From positions 62,001-126,000 of the forward strand of contig CAYGDP010000010.1 of the NCBI GenBank assembly GCA_964348665.1: a DNA stretch of 64,000 nucleotides. Reading direction: 5' to 3'. The notes under the pieces were generated by a model. The model had not been told where the DNA came from. It made no database searches and saw nothing but the letters and a program-made list of their open reading frames with translations. Every line of letters starts with the position of its first letter. Position 1 is the stretch's first letter. This DNA is from CAYGDP01 sp964348665 (GTDB lineage Bacteria > Verrucomicrobiota > Verrucomicrobiia > Palsa-1439 > CAYGDP01). This document shows positions 42,353 through 51,445 of this stretch, piece after piece. The position numbers and the translations under genes are program-made.

Positions 42353-43356
42353 TTCAGCGCGTCGAGGTGGGCGGCGTCATGAAGACGTTTCATCTCGGCA
42401 TCGGTCAGCGCGCGATTGAAAACTGCCAGCCCGCCAAACTTTCCGCGAAACGGCTCGCTCAACATCGAACCCCCGGCATACCGCGCGCCGACGGTGAAGT
42501 CGGACGGGGCGATTTTCGTTTTCGCGTGTGCCGCGGGGTCGTACCGGAAAATGCCGCGGCCGTGATAGTACGGATTCATGCCGCGATCTTTGCCGTCAGG
42601 ACCTTCGGACGTGAAATACCGATCCGTCCGTTTGTCCTTCTCTGCATCAAGCGAGCGCGGTTCCATGACACCGTTGATATAGGCGCGGATATATTTGGAA
42701 TCATACGTGAACCCCAACGTGCACCATTTCCGCTCGGGAACGTCGGACGGAGTGGCGGCATAATCGGCATTCCAGGGCAGCGCGCTGCCGTCTTTGCGCC
42801 GCGTGACCCCGCCTTCGCTGGAGATATGCGGCGTAAGTTTCCGCGCGCCGCCGTATGCGGGCATATGCAGGAGGAGCGCATATTGGCGGGTGCCCGTGTC
42901 ATCGTGAGCGCCTTTGCCCTCGCTCCAAATCCCAGCAATGGTTCGGCTGCGCGGTACGTCCTCGATGAAAACCACGGCGAACATGCTCACTTGCGCATCC
43001 TTCCCGCTGATGTTCAGACCGCCCAGTTCCTCGTGCTTGATCTGAAACCACTGTTTGCCATTCAGTTCAGCCGAGTAACCCGAGAACGGTCCGCCTTCGA
43101 CGCGCTGGATCGGGCCGCCGACTTCCATCAGCGGTAACTTCTCCTTCGTCCCGATGGAAACGCGCGGCTGCCCCGCTTCTTCGCCAAAAATCCAGAATGC
43201 GACCAAGCCCGGCATTTTTTCGATCACCGCCGACTCGCCCGCGGGCGTTTGCGCCACGCCCAGAGTTCCGAGCAAGATGCTGACCAAAATCAAGTGAAGC
43301 AGTCGGCAGGATGCGGCCATGCGTTTTTGGACAACTAACTGAAATAGCGGGTTCAT
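42349..43356 (-). CDS. Secreted LamG/concanavalin A-like protein
   Basis: 335 residues from ATG 43356; a second ATG at 43320 (MAASCRLL) is equally possible and gives a more compact signal peptide. After the signal peptide the whole protein is a LamG-like jelly roll: GLVAFWIFGEEAG, YSAELNGKQWFQI, WCTLGFTYDS, IRAYINGV and FGGLAVFNRALTDAEM. Such domains bind carbohydrate or act as adhesive modules. It is coupled by ATGA overlap to sulfatase copy 4, so it may present or bind the same glycan. No catalytic residues recognised. Confidence 0.82.
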   Translation of the reverse strand: MNPLFQLVVQKRMAASCRLLHLILVSILLGTLGVAQTPAGESAVIEKMPGLVAFWIFGEEAGQPRVSIGTKEKLPLMEVGGPIQRVEGGPFSGYSAELNGKQWFQIKHEELGGLNISGKDAQVSMFAVVFIEDVPRSRTIAGIWSEGKGAHDDTGTRQYALLLHMPAYGGARKLTPHISSEGGVTRRKDGSALPWNADYAATPSDVPERKWCTLGFTYDSKYIRAYINGVMEPRSLDAEKDKRTDRYFTSEGPDGKDRGMNPYYHGRGIFRYDPAAHAKTKIAPSDFTVGARYAGGSMLSEPFRGKFGGLAVFNRALTDAEMKRLHDAAHLDALK

Positions 43357-43409
43357 CAGCGGTTTGATTTTGTCGCGGCAGCAGACACAATACGGTGGAA
43401 CGATGCAAA

Positions 43410-44963
43410 TCACTTCGCTTTCTCTTTCGGTTTGGCGTTCAGTTCGCCCCACGGCACGACGTTCGCCCGAGTCGCCCATGCGTCGTACAACGCAGCGAGC
43501 TCTTTAACTTTCTCGGCTCGGGGTGCGGCTAAATCATTCATCTCCGTGCGGTCGGCGGCCAGATCATACAGCTCCCACCCGCCGCCATGTTTGGCAACGA
43601 GTTTCCAATTGCCTTGTCGGACTGCCCGATTGCCTTCATGCTCCCAGAAAATCGTGCGTTCATTCGGGGGTTCGCCGCGCAATGCGGACAATAGGCTTTT
43701 CCCCTCGACAGGAGTGATCGCGCGGCCTTTGACTTCTTTCGGATACTTCGCGCCCGCCGCGTCCAACGCGGTCGGCATCAGGTCAATGACGTGCCCGACT
43801 TGTTGAGTCAGCGCGCCGCCGTTTTTGATGACCGCCGGCCAGTGGGCGATGAGCGGCGTGCTGATGCCGCCTTCGTGGACCCAATGTTTGTAAAGGCGGA
43901 ACGGTGTGTTGCTGGCGTTGGCCCAGCCAACTCCATAGCTGCGAAAAGAATCGGCGACACCTGTGGCCGCGTCGGGCTTTGCGCTGCGCTCAATCACTTC
44001 CGCACAGCCGCCGTTGTCCGCGAGAAACAGCACCAGCGTATTTTGATCCATGCTGCGCTCGCGCAACGAAGCCATGACGCGACCAATGCCCGCGTCCATG
44101 CGCGTGATCTGCGCGGCGTAGACCGCCATTCGCAAATCTTTCTCCTCCGGATTTTCGACGTCCGACCACGGGCGCACGCCTTTGTCGCGCGGCGTGATCG
44201 GCCAGCGCGCATCCACCAGTCCCAATTCAATCTGCCGTTTGTGCCGAAGTTCGCGTAACGCGTCCCAGCCGTCCTTGTACTTGCTGCGATACTTCGCGAT
44301 CTCTTCGGGCGGCGCGTGCAACGGCCAGTGCGGTGCGGTATAAGCAACGTAAAGAAAAAATGGTTTTGCCGTGTCATGCTCCTTCACGAAGGCAGCGGCA
44401 TTGTTGGTGATCGCATCGGTAACGTACCAGTCGGCGGGCGGCTGAATCTGCTGGTCATCCCGGGCGAGTTTGCGGTTGGGGTCGAGCCGAAAATAATTCG
44501 TCCCGCCGCTGACCAACGCGTAACTGCGGTCGAAACCGCGGTCCACAGGCCAGTGCGGACGATTTTCGCCCACGTGCCATTTGCCGCTCATGTACGTCCG
44601 ATAACCCGACTCGCGCAAAACCTCGGCGATCGTCAGGGAACGATCGTTGAGAAAACCCTGATAGCTCGGATGCCCTTTGTTCTCAACCATGTGCCCGACG
44701 CCGGCCTGGTGCGGATACAGTCCCGTCAGTAGCGCCGCGCGCGTCGGACAACAGCGCGCCGTGTTGTAGAATTGCGTGAACCGCAGCCCTTTCGCGGCCA
44801 GCGCATCGAGGTTCGGTGTGGAGATTTCGCCGCCGTAACTGCCGATGTCCGAAAAACCCATGTCATCGGCCATAATAATAATGACGTTCGGCTTTGTTGA
44901 CTGGGCCACGCCACTGCCCAGGCACGCGAACAAGACAGAGAGGCATAGGAGTGGGATTCTCAT
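43410..44963 (-). CDS. Secreted type I sulfatase (copy 5)
   Basis: 517 residues from ATG 44963. Signal peptide to about residue 20. NVIIIMADDMGFSDIGSYGGE metal site, FGly motif CCPTR with Cys71, KWHVGENRPHWP, DNGGCAEV and the large C-terminal domain typical of arylsulfatase A-like enzymes (HWVHEGGISTPLIAHWP, EHEGNRAVRQGNWKLV in pieces). All active-site motifs are complete. It starts 4 bp after the stop of sulfatase copy 6, so both are in one unit. Confidence 0.93.
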   Translation of the reverse strand: MRIPLLCLSVLFACLGSGVAQSTKPNVIIIMADDMGFSDIGSYGGEISTPNLDALAAKGLRFTQFYNTARCCPTRAALLTGLYPHQAGVGHMVENKGHPSYQGFLNDRSLTIAEVLRESGYRTYMSGKWHVGENRPHWPVDRGFDRSYALVSGGTNYFRLDPNRKLARDDQQIQPPADWYVTDAITNNAAAFVKEHDTAKPFFLYVAYTAPHWPLHAPPEEIAKYRSKYKDGWDALRELRHKRQIELGLVDARWPITPRDKGVRPWSDVENPEEKDLRMAVYAAQITRMDAGIGRVMASLRERSMDQNTLVLFLADNGGCAEVIERSAKPDAATGVADSFRSYGVGWANASNTPFRLYKHWVHEGGISTPLIAHWPAVIKNGGALTQQVGHVIDLMPTALDAAGAKYPKEVKGRAITPVEGKSLLSALRGEPPNERTIFWEHEGNRAVRQGNWKLVAKHGGGWELYDLAADRTEMNDLAAPRAEKVKELAALYDAWATRANVVPWGELNAKPKEKAK

Positions 44964-44967
44964 GGCA

Positions 44968-46752
44968 TCATCGGATCGGCTTGGCATTATCCTTCAACAG
45001 CGTGAGCGTGACAAGACGAACATCGGCAACTTGTTTTCCCGCGCTACGCTGCGCGCGCAAGGTGAGAGTACCGCGGCCTTGTTCGAGGTGTATCACTCCA
45101 AGTTTCAGGGGGCGAAATTCTTTCTGGTACGATTCCCCTTTGCGCGGGACGCGATCCTGGTCGGTGATCAGTGGCGGGTCCCAGCCGGGCGCGACTTCGC
45201 CTCGGAGTTTGCTTTCCTGAAAACTGAGTTCGATGGTTGAGCCGGCGTCGGCGAGCGGGCAGGTGTAGTGTATCGTGGCTTCATAATCGCCGGCGGTGTG
45301 GATGGCGATGTCCCATGTCATTGAATCTTCAGGAGAAATCCAGTTTGTAAAGTAGGAACAGTTGGGCGCGCCGGCGCTGCGGCGAATGTTGCCATGCGGG
45401 ACGCCGTCGCGGGCGGGCAACGACGTGATCGGGAACTCGGGATAACCGACCGGATACGGGCGCTCGTCCTTCGCCACCGCAAGCACTTCTTTACGCCAAT
45501 CGGCAACCGCTTGTTTCAACTTGGCGGCTGCTTCGGGATTTTGGGTGGCGATATCGGTCTGCTGGTTGGGGTCGGTCGTCATGTCGAAGAGCGCGCCACG
45601 ATCATCGAGCCGGTACTGCTGGGTGCGTACGCTGACCTTGCCGCCTTGATGAGTGAAGATTATCCGGTCGGGCCAGTCGCGCGCCTTGCCGAGCAACAGC
45701 GGCGCGAGATCTCGGCCGTCCAGAGGAGAAGTACTGATTAGCGGAACATTGGTCAGACCGGCGAGAGTCGGGAGCAGGTCAATCGCACCGGCAATCTCGC
45801 GAACGGTCGTGCCGGGTTTGAGATTGCCCGGCCATCGGATCATCATCGGCACGCGCACGCCGCCTTCGTCGGTCGAACCTTTTCGGCCTTTCATGCCGCC
45901 GTTCCAACGCGAACTGTTCGGGCCGTTGTCGGAGAGGAAGACAACGATCGTGTTTTGGGCGAGACGAAGCGCATCTAGTTTTTGCAGGACACGCCCTACG
46001 TTCCAATCCAGATTTTCGCACATCGCCAGCGCGCAGCGGGTCACAGGCAAATCTTCCTTGTCGCCGTCCCGGCCGCGCAGAGCGATGGGGTTGTCCTTGA
46101 AACGATCCCAATAGGAGTCCGGCACGCAAAAGGGCGAGTGCGGCGTGTTGAACGCCAGATAGCAGAAAAAGGGACGGACGCGGTTTTTCTCGATGAAAGA
46201 CAGCGCGCGTCCGGTGAGGTCATCGGCGATAAAGCCCTTGCCGCGGATGAATTGGCCGTTGTGTTCCAGAGGCGGATCGAAATACTCGCCCCAGTGGCCG
46301 GAAGTAAAGCCGTAGAATTCGTCGAACCCGCGGGCGTTGGGATGATACGGCCACTGGCTTCCGTTGTGCCATTTGCCAAACGCGCCCGTGACGTAGCCGG
46401 CGCTCCGAAAGGTATCCGCGATGGTTTTCTGGTCGAGATCGAGCCGTTCCAGTCCGGTGGACACGCCGCGCACGCCCACGCGCGAGTGATATCTCCCGGT
46501 CAGGAATTCCGCGCGGGTCGGCGAGCAAAGTGGGGAGACAAAGAACCGATCGAACGCAACTCCGTCGCGCGCCAGCGAATCAATGTGCGGCGTGGCGACA
46601 TTGCGATTGCCGTTCACGCTCAAGTCGCCCCAGCCCTGGTCGTCGGAGAGGATCACGACGACGTTTGTCCGCGGCAGCGGTTTCTCCGGCTCGGCGGCCA
46701 AGCCGGGGCAAGCGGCGGTCATCCCCGCAATTACGGCGAGGAAAATTTTCAT
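44968..46752 (-). CDS. Secreted type I sulfatase with C-terminal beta domain (copy 6)
   Basis: 594 residues from ATG 46752, longer than the other copies. Signal peptide to Ala20. Metal site NVVVILSDDQGWGD, FGly motif CSPTR with Cys76, KWHNGSQWPYHPNARGFDEF in pieces, DNGPNSSRW. The last 130 residues (GDYEATIHYTCPLADAGSTIEL in pieces, GTLTLRAQR) form an added beta-sandwich, as in carbohydrate-binding-like extensions of some arylsulfatases. That module may direct the enzyme to polymer. A start at 46890 is in frame but adds a polar leader. Confidence 0.92.
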   Translation of the reverse strand: MKIFLAVIAGMTAACPGLAAEPEKPLPRTNVVVILSDDQGWGDLSVNGNRNVATPHIDSLARDGVAFDRFFVSPLCSPTRAEFLTGRYHSRVGVRGVSTGLERLDLDQKTIADTFRSAGYVTGAFGKWHNGSQWPYHPNARGFDEFYGFTSGHWGEYFDPPLEHNGQFIRGKGFIADDLTGRALSFIEKNRVRPFFCYLAFNTPHSPFCVPDSYWDRFKDNPIALRGRDGDKEDLPVTRCALAMCENLDWNVGRVLQKLDALRLAQNTIVVFLSDNGPNSSRWNGGMKGRKGSTDEGGVRVPMMIRWPGNLKPGTTVREIAGAIDLLPTLAGLTNVPLISTSPLDGRDLAPLLLGKARDWPDRIIFTHQGGKVSVRTQQYRLDDRGALFDMTTDPNQQTDIATQNPEAAAKLKQAVADWRKEVLAVAKDERPYPVGYPEFPITSLPARDGVPHGNIRRSAGAPNCSYFTNWISPEDSMTWDIAIHTAGDYEATIHYTCPLADAGSTIELSFQESKLRGEVAPGWDPPLITDQDRVPRKGESYQKEFRPLKLGVIHLEQGRGTLTLRAQRSAGKQVADVRLVTLTLLKDNAKPIR

Positions 46753-47004
46753 TGTCCGTTGCAGAATAACACAACACGGCCAAAGACGCCCGTACATATC
46801 CCATTCGACAGCGCCGTTATGACAGATCAAACCATGACCAGTGGACTTTCTATTCGCGAGCGTCGGCAAAGTATCCACGGACGCAACCAAGCGATCATAA
46901 TCGCCAGGTTCCGGGATTTCCTTCCATCGCTAGAACTACGGCGTGCGCGGAGAAGCAGGCGACCGCGACGACTGCTAGCCGTTAGAAGGTGAATATCGCA
47001 CGTT

Positions 47005-48588
47005 TCACCTTTTCTGTACGACGTATAGACGTGTCATCGTCGCGATGTAAAGAGTGCCGTTGGCGGCGGTAGCGGTGGCGCTGATGGGATCGGTTAGTTT
47101 GATGTGGCTGATGATTTTTTTCTCGCGGCTGGCCGCCAACACCCAGAAATCGCCGCGTCGCGTGCCAACGTACACTTTGCCATCGGCGACCAAGGGTGAA
47201 GCCCACATGTCGCCCTTGGCGTCGTGCGTCCAAATGCCGCTCCCGGTCTCGGCGTCAACGCAATGAACGGTGTTCTGGGAGTCGGTGACAAAAACCATCC
47301 CATCCTGCACGGCGGGCGTCGAAAGCGTGTGATACCCGAGTGGATACGACCACAGTTCCTTGCCGCTGGCGGCGTCGAGACACTTGAGCCACGCGGCGTT
47401 CTTTCCCCAGAACACATCGCCACCGCCCGCAACAAACACGCAGTTTTTGAGAAAGACGGGCATCCCATAAATATTACTCGGCCCCTCTCGACGATTGGTC
47501 GTGTAACGATGGACATTTTCCTTCGGGCCTGTGGGGTCGGGATCGAATTGCCAAACTTTTTTTAGAATCGCTGGCTCTAATCCATTGTAACGGCGGTCTG
47601 TGACCGCCGAATTGCCCGAACGGCGCTCATAGAGCGCCGCTACAGGTTCAAACGAATACACGATGCCGTTGCCGCCTGCAAAGATGACGAGCGGCGTTTT
47701 TCCGGCTTTGCCCAACGACGGTGATGACCATGTGCAATGGAAAATGTTCGGGCCGATAGGCTCACCGTCGCGCGCCAGGAGTTGACCCGTTTTCTTGTCG
47801 AGCACGACAAGGCTGGGCGCATCAGGCTTGCGAATCTTTCGATGAGTGTTGTCAACGCCGTTGCCGGTATTGACGTAGAGATGCGAGCCATCGAGCAAGA
47901 TCGAGCAGTGCGCCGCGTCGTGCGGCCAGATGCCGACGCCTGCGACTAAGTCGTAAATCCAAAGGATATCCGCGTCAGCCTGCCCCAAAGCCGCTTGCAG
48001 GGTCGCGCTCGGCTCGGTCGGAGACACCCCCTTCGGCGTCATATGCGCGGCTTCATCGCGGAAAGGGCCATCATTACCATTGGCCATGCCGCGCGCGTCG
48101 AGACACATCACTTCGCCGCGATTGGTGACGACATAGACGCGGTCGCCTTCAACCGTCACGGGCGAGGAAATGCCGGTATCCGTCCAATCCATATACGGGT
48201 CTTCGGCAATTTTCGGCACGATGAGTTGCCAAAGCAATCGTCCGTCTTTTTCGTCAAAACACATCAACACCCCGCGGTCGCCCTTGTGGCGCGGATCGCG
48301 CGGTTCGCCGTTGTTCGTGCCGATATAGACGCGCCCGCCCGCGACAATCGGAGTCGAATGCGTCTGGGTACCAAGCTGCGCCGACCATTTCACGTTTGCG
48401 CCGGACTTTGGGTCGAACGAATCGGGCAAACCGCGCTCGACCGAAACCATGTTGCGGGAATGTTTTTCGCCCCATTGCGGTTGATCGGCGGCGTGCGCCG
48501 TCAAACTCCAAACTCCAAGCGCCAAACTCCAAAGAAAGTTCAAATTCCAAGCATCAAAATTCCGCTTTGGGTATTTTGCATTGAGCAT
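47005..48588 (-). CDS. Secreted PQQ-like beta-propeller protein
   Basis: 527 residues. Propeller blades are seen as repeats of the W-x-x-D-x-G type: GVLMCFDEKDGRLLW, RVYVVTNRGEVMCLDARG, LKCLDAASGKELWS, TVHCVDAETGSGIWTHDA, KVYVGTRRGDFWVLA. Such proteins are often quinoprotein-like scaffolds without catalysis. Two repeats are built in: the signal peptide (NFLWSLALGVWSL) is encoded by the TTGG-word family, and around residues 315-335 a two-hairpin element adds ALYERRSGNSAVTDRRYNG. It stands alone between two parts of the sulfatase cluster. Confidence 0.88.
   Translation of the reverse strand: MLNAKYPKRNFDAWNLNFLWSLALGVWSLTAHAADQPQWGEKHSRNMVSVERGLPDSFDPKSGANVKWSAQLGTQTHSTPIVAGGRVYIGTNNGEPRDPRHKGDRGVLMCFDEKDGRLLWQLIVPKIAEDPYMDWTDTGISSPVTVEGDRVYVVTNRGEVMCLDARGMANGNDGPFRDEAAHMTPKGVSPTEPSATLQAALGQADADILWIYDLVAGVGIWPHDAAHCSILLDGSHLYVNTGNGVDNTHRKIRKPDAPSLVVLDKKTGQLLARDGEPIGPNIFHCTWSSPSLGKAGKTPLVIFAGGNGIVYSFEPVAALYERRSGNSAVTDRRYNGLEPAILKKVWQFDPDPTGPKENVHRYTTNRREGPSNIYGMPVFLKNCVFVAGGGDVFWGKNAAWLKCLDAASGKELWSYPLGYHTLSTPAVQDGMVFVTDSQNTVHCVDAETGSGIWTHDAKGDMWASPLVADGKVYVGTRRGDFWVLAASREKKIISHIKLTDPISATATAANGTLYIATMTRLYVVQKR
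47586..47647 (-). repeat. Two-hairpin palindromic element in frame in the propeller gene
   Basis: Hairpin 1: CGGCGGTC/GACCGCCG with TGT loop (47591-47609). Hairpin 2: CGGCGCTC/GAGCGCCG with ATA loop (47621-47639). On the minus strand it starts CCTGTAGCG and ends CGTTACA, the same edges as the element at 26621-26674. The frame stays open through it. Confidence 0.75.
48501..48562 (-). repeat. TTGG-word repeat block forming a signal peptide (propeller protein)
   Basis: On the minus strand the words TTTGGAGTTTGG and CTTGGAGTTTGGAG encode FLWSLALGVWSL, the hydrophobic core of the signal peptide. Confidence 0.7.
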
Positions 48589-48626
48589 TGGTGGTTATTG
48601 GGGAATTAAGGGTTCGGGTTGAGGGG

Positions 48627-49937
48627 TCACTTGTTTCGCTTTAAATGTTTGTCCGCGAAATTCAAATACTGCTCCCAATCGTAATCAGTGACATCGTGCT
48701 TTCCTTTGCGAATGTGATAGCCGATCGTGCCACCAACCGGCGTGTCGAGCGCAGGCATGTCGCCGATTCCAAGGCCGTCCTTGCCGAAGAGGGCGTACAC
48801 GGGTTCGGCATGTTTTGCCGCGAGAAACTCGCCGAGCGGGTCGGCCCATTTGTCTTCCGACGCGCTGGCGACATAGACGGGACGCGGCGCGATGAGCGCG
48901 ATCAATTCGTGCGCGTCCACAGGCAAATCGTTCTCGCGGTCATTGTATTGCTTGAAATTCCCACAAAACCAGTGCGGAAAACTCTTATTCAAGTTCGCCG
49001 TCCGTTCGCCAAAACACCGTCGCGCCAGTGCCGCGCCACCTTCTCCTGAATTATTGGAGATGACCAGCGCGAACCGCTCGTCTTGCGCGCCTGCCCAGAG
49101 CGAGGTCTTGCCGAGCCGCGAATGACCGATCGCGGCCACGCGCTTGGAATCAATCGCGCGATCTTTCTCGAGATAATCCAGCGCGCGGCTTAAACCCCAC
49201 CCCCACGCGCCAATCGCGCCCCAGTCGTTGCGCTCAAACTCGCTGTCGCCTTGCTCGCGCAGATAATATCCGCGCACGCCGTCCTTCCAGCCGTCGACGT
49301 GATCCGGCTCGATATCGCCATAGTAAATTGTTGCTACCGCGTAGCCGCGCGAGAGAATTTTTTCCACCGACCAACGGTCTGCCTCGCTGCCGCGCGATTT
49401 CTCGGTGGCGCGATTATTGACGATCCCCTCGTCTTTGTTATTGCGCATCCAGCGCTGCGACAGCGTGATCCCGGGATCGGAATGAATCGCGTGGTTTCCC
49501 TCGAAGTTCAGCCCCAGAAAGGCTGGCACGGGTTTTGGGGCGTCGTTGGGCAAGTACAGGAGAATGGTCATGCTCGGCCCATCTTTTTTGCCCGTAAAAT
49601 GAACAGTGATTTCTTTGCGCGTGGCTTTGCCGCCGAGCGCGGTTTTGTCAATCGAAGTCACTTCGAACTTCATCCCGCGTGGGCGTGGATGGATGCGTCC
49701 ATAGACCTGCGACTCGAACAACTCCAGGATTTCCGGTCGTCGCGATTTGCGCCAGGATTTTACGTCGGTGACTTTCTTGCCATTGGCGAGCGCGAGCGGG
49801 TCTGGCAACGTGTAGGCAGGCACTTTCGCCTCGTCGTAATTGGGGGCGGCCGTCTGGGCTTTCGCATTCCTCATCGCACCGCATAATAGCGCGAGGACGA
49901 CAAACGACACGAACTTTTTCATACGATATGTTTTCAT
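48627..49937 (-). CDS. CE15-type glucuronoyl esterase, secreted
   Basis: 436 residues. The ATG at 49937 overlaps the upstream sulfatase stop as ATGA; another ATG at 49922 gives a shorter signal peptide. The alpha/beta hydrolase fold carries the nucleophile in GHSRLGK, matching the GxSRxGK motif of CE15; an acidic residue follows in NNSGEGGAA and the His candidate lies in KGKHDVTDYDW. CE15 enzymes split esters between 4-O-methylglucuronic acid and lignin or other groups. Together with SASA and sulfatases this points to a decorated acidic polysaccharide. Family call is strong; substrate is inferred. Confidence 0.85.
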   Translation of the reverse strand: MKTYRMKKFVSFVVLALLCGAMRNAKAQTAAPNYDEAKVPAYTLPDPLALANGKKVTDVKSWRKSRRPEILELFESQVYGRIHPRPRGMKFEVTSIDKTALGGKATRKEITVHFTGKKDGPSMTILLYLPNDAPKPVPAFLGLNFEGNHAIHSDPGITLSQRWMRNNKDEGIVNNRATEKSRGSEADRWSVEKILSRGYAVATIYYGDIEPDHVDGWKDGVRGYYLREQGDSEFERNDWGAIGAWGWGLSRALDYLEKDRAIDSKRVAAIGHSRLGKTSLWAGAQDERFALVISNNSGEGGAALARRCFGERTANLNKSFPHWFCGNFKQYNDRENDLPVDAHELIALIAPRPVYVASASEDKWADPLGEFLAAKHAEPVYALFGKDGLGIGDMPALDTPVGGTIGYHIRKGKHDVTDYDWEQYLNFADKHLKRNK

Positions 49938-51445
49938 GGTAGCTTTTCGATCGCATACCCTTTGTTGGGATGGGTTCCTTCCTTGGTGACGCCTTTGCGG
50001 GCGGCCAATTCGGGTGGTTCGAGCGTACTGCCTTGATCGTGGGTGTCCTCGATCCATTTTTCCAAAACAACGCGAAGGCGAGCAAGGGTTCTTTTATGTC
50101 TCGGAGAGTCAGCAAGATTGTTGATTTCGTGCGGGTCGCGCGCGAGGTCGTAGAGTTCTTCGGCGGGCATTGTCGGTTGGCAGAGAAATTCCTGCGCGGG
50201 TGTGAGCTTGCCGGCCGCGTGCAGTTCTTTCAGCAAATTCCAAACGGGATACGATTTGATTTTGTAATCGTTGGGTTGCAGGAAGGGATGGTCGGGCGTG
50301 AAGTTGCGGATGTACCGGTACCGCTCGTCGCGGACGGTGCGGAACCGGAAAACGGTCTCATCGCAGCGGTCGCGCGCGCCAAATACGAATTGACGCATCG
50401 GCTCGGCGAGGTCGCCGAGGAAAATCTGTCCTTCCATCTTGGGCGGTTTCGGTGCACCTGCCAACGAGAGCATTGTCGGCGCAAGATCAATGGAAGATAG
50501 GAGACGGTCGTCCACCCGCCCCGCCTTGATTTGCTTTGGCGCGTAGAAATTCTTTGGCCAGCGAACCATCATCGGCGCGTGCAATCCGCTGTCGTAGCAA
50601 AATTGTTTGCCGCGCACGTGCGCCTGGCCATTGTCGGCGAAGAAGACAATGACGGTGTCGTTCGCCAGTCCATCGGTCTCCAATTGTTTCAGCACGAGAC
50701 CGACTTTGCGGTCTAGTTCGGTCGCGGCGTCGAGATATTTCGCCCAGTCCTCCCGCGCGACGGGATGGTCCGGCGTCCACGGTGGCAGGACGACTTTCGC
50801 GGGATCGGCGCGTTTTGGCGCGCGAAAGGCGCGATGGGTTTCCTGGAAGTTGATCTGGGCAAAAAACGGTTGTTGCGTCTTTAAATCCGCCCAGCGGTCG
50901 GAATCGAACGGTTTGCCGTCGAAATTAAAATTCCAATCGGTTTTCGCTGTCCCCTTGAAACCCAAATCGGCAGGCAGTTCGCGCAGGTTCGCGGTGAAAT
51001 ATCCCGCGTCCCGCATCCAATTGGTCAGCAATCGCACGCCGTCGGGCAGCGTGTAGCCGTCGTCGCGATGACTGCGGTGGTTGTGCGCGCCGATGGTGGT
51101 TTGATACATTCCTGTCATGAATGCCGAGCGGCTCGGCGAACAAACGGGCGCGGTGGTGAAGAATCGCGTGTAGCGCACGCCGTCGCGAGCGAGTTGATCG
51201 AGGTTGGGTGTCCAGACCTGCTTCGTTCCGTAGCAGCCGAGATGGGGACCGAAATCTTCCGCGATGAGCCAAAGGATGTTCGGCTTCGCGGCTTCCACCG
51301 CAAAGCCGAAAGTTCCAAATCCCAAACTCCAAATCCCAAAGAAACTCCAAACTACAAGCACCAAGCGCCAGATTCCGTTCCCCGCATAGCGGCTTGAGGC
51401 TTGAAATTTCCGTGAAGTTTGAAGCTTGAGACTTGGGGTTTTCAC
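49934..51445 (-). CDS. Secreted type I sulfatase (copy 7) with repeat-derived signal peptide
   Basis: 503 residues from GTG 51445, which overlaps the stop of the Gfo/Idh gene as GTGA; no in-frame ATG fits. The first 53 residues come entirely from TTGG-word repeats: a hydrophilic start (KTPSLKLQTSRKFQASS) from one orientation and a Trp-rich core (LVLVVWSFFGIWSLGFG) from the other. Then NILWLIAEDFGPHLGCYG, FGly motif CSPSR with Cys102 and RDPHEINNLADS. It resembles copy 1 closely. The ORF is open far upstream (to 52111), but that part is antisense-like overlap with the oxidoreductase gene. Confidence 0.88.
   Translation of the reverse strand: MKTPSLKLQTSRKFQASSRYAGNGIWRLVLVVWSFFGIWSLGFGTFGFAVEAAKPNILWLIAEDFGPHLGCYGTKQVWTPNLDQLARDGVRYTRFFTTAPVCSPSRSAFMTGMYQTTIGAHNHRSHRDDGYTLPDGVRLLTNWMRDAGYFTANLRELPADLGFKGTAKTDWNFNFDGKPFDSDRWADLKTQQPFFAQINFQETHRAFRAPKRADPAKVVLPPWTPDHPVAREDWAKYLDAATELDRKVGLVLKQLETDGLANDTVIVFFADNGQAHVRGKQFCYDSGLHAPMMVRWPKNFYAPKQIKAGRVDDRLLSSIDLAPTMLSLAGAPKPPKMEGQIFLGDLAEPMRQFVFGARDRCDETVFRFRTVRDERYRYIRNFTPDHPFLQPNDYKIKSYPVWNLLKELHAAGKLTPAQEFLCQPTMPAEELYDLARDPHEINNLADSPRHKRTLARLRVVLEKWIEDTHDQGSTLEPPELAARKGVTKEGTHPNKGYAIEKLP
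51310..51441 (-). repeat. TTGG-word repeat block at the start of sulfatase copy 7
   Basis: Two arms of opposite orientation (TTGAAGCTTGAGACTTGGGG and CCAAACTCCAAATCCC words) separated by a short unique stretch, as in the block at 25351-25490. Contains the coding start of the sulfatase. Confidence 0.7.

Noticed and set aside
45982..46992. 336-codon plus-strand open frame reaching into the 250-bp spacer at 46.8-47.0 kb
   Set aside because: Mostly antisense to sulfatase copy 6; the spacer part alone has no start signal or recognisable protein.
46986..47011. Terminator hairpin at the end of the propeller gene
   Set aside because: An 8-bp stem (AAGGTGAA/TTCACCTT) exists, but it overlaps the stop codon and has no T-run on the transcribed strand.
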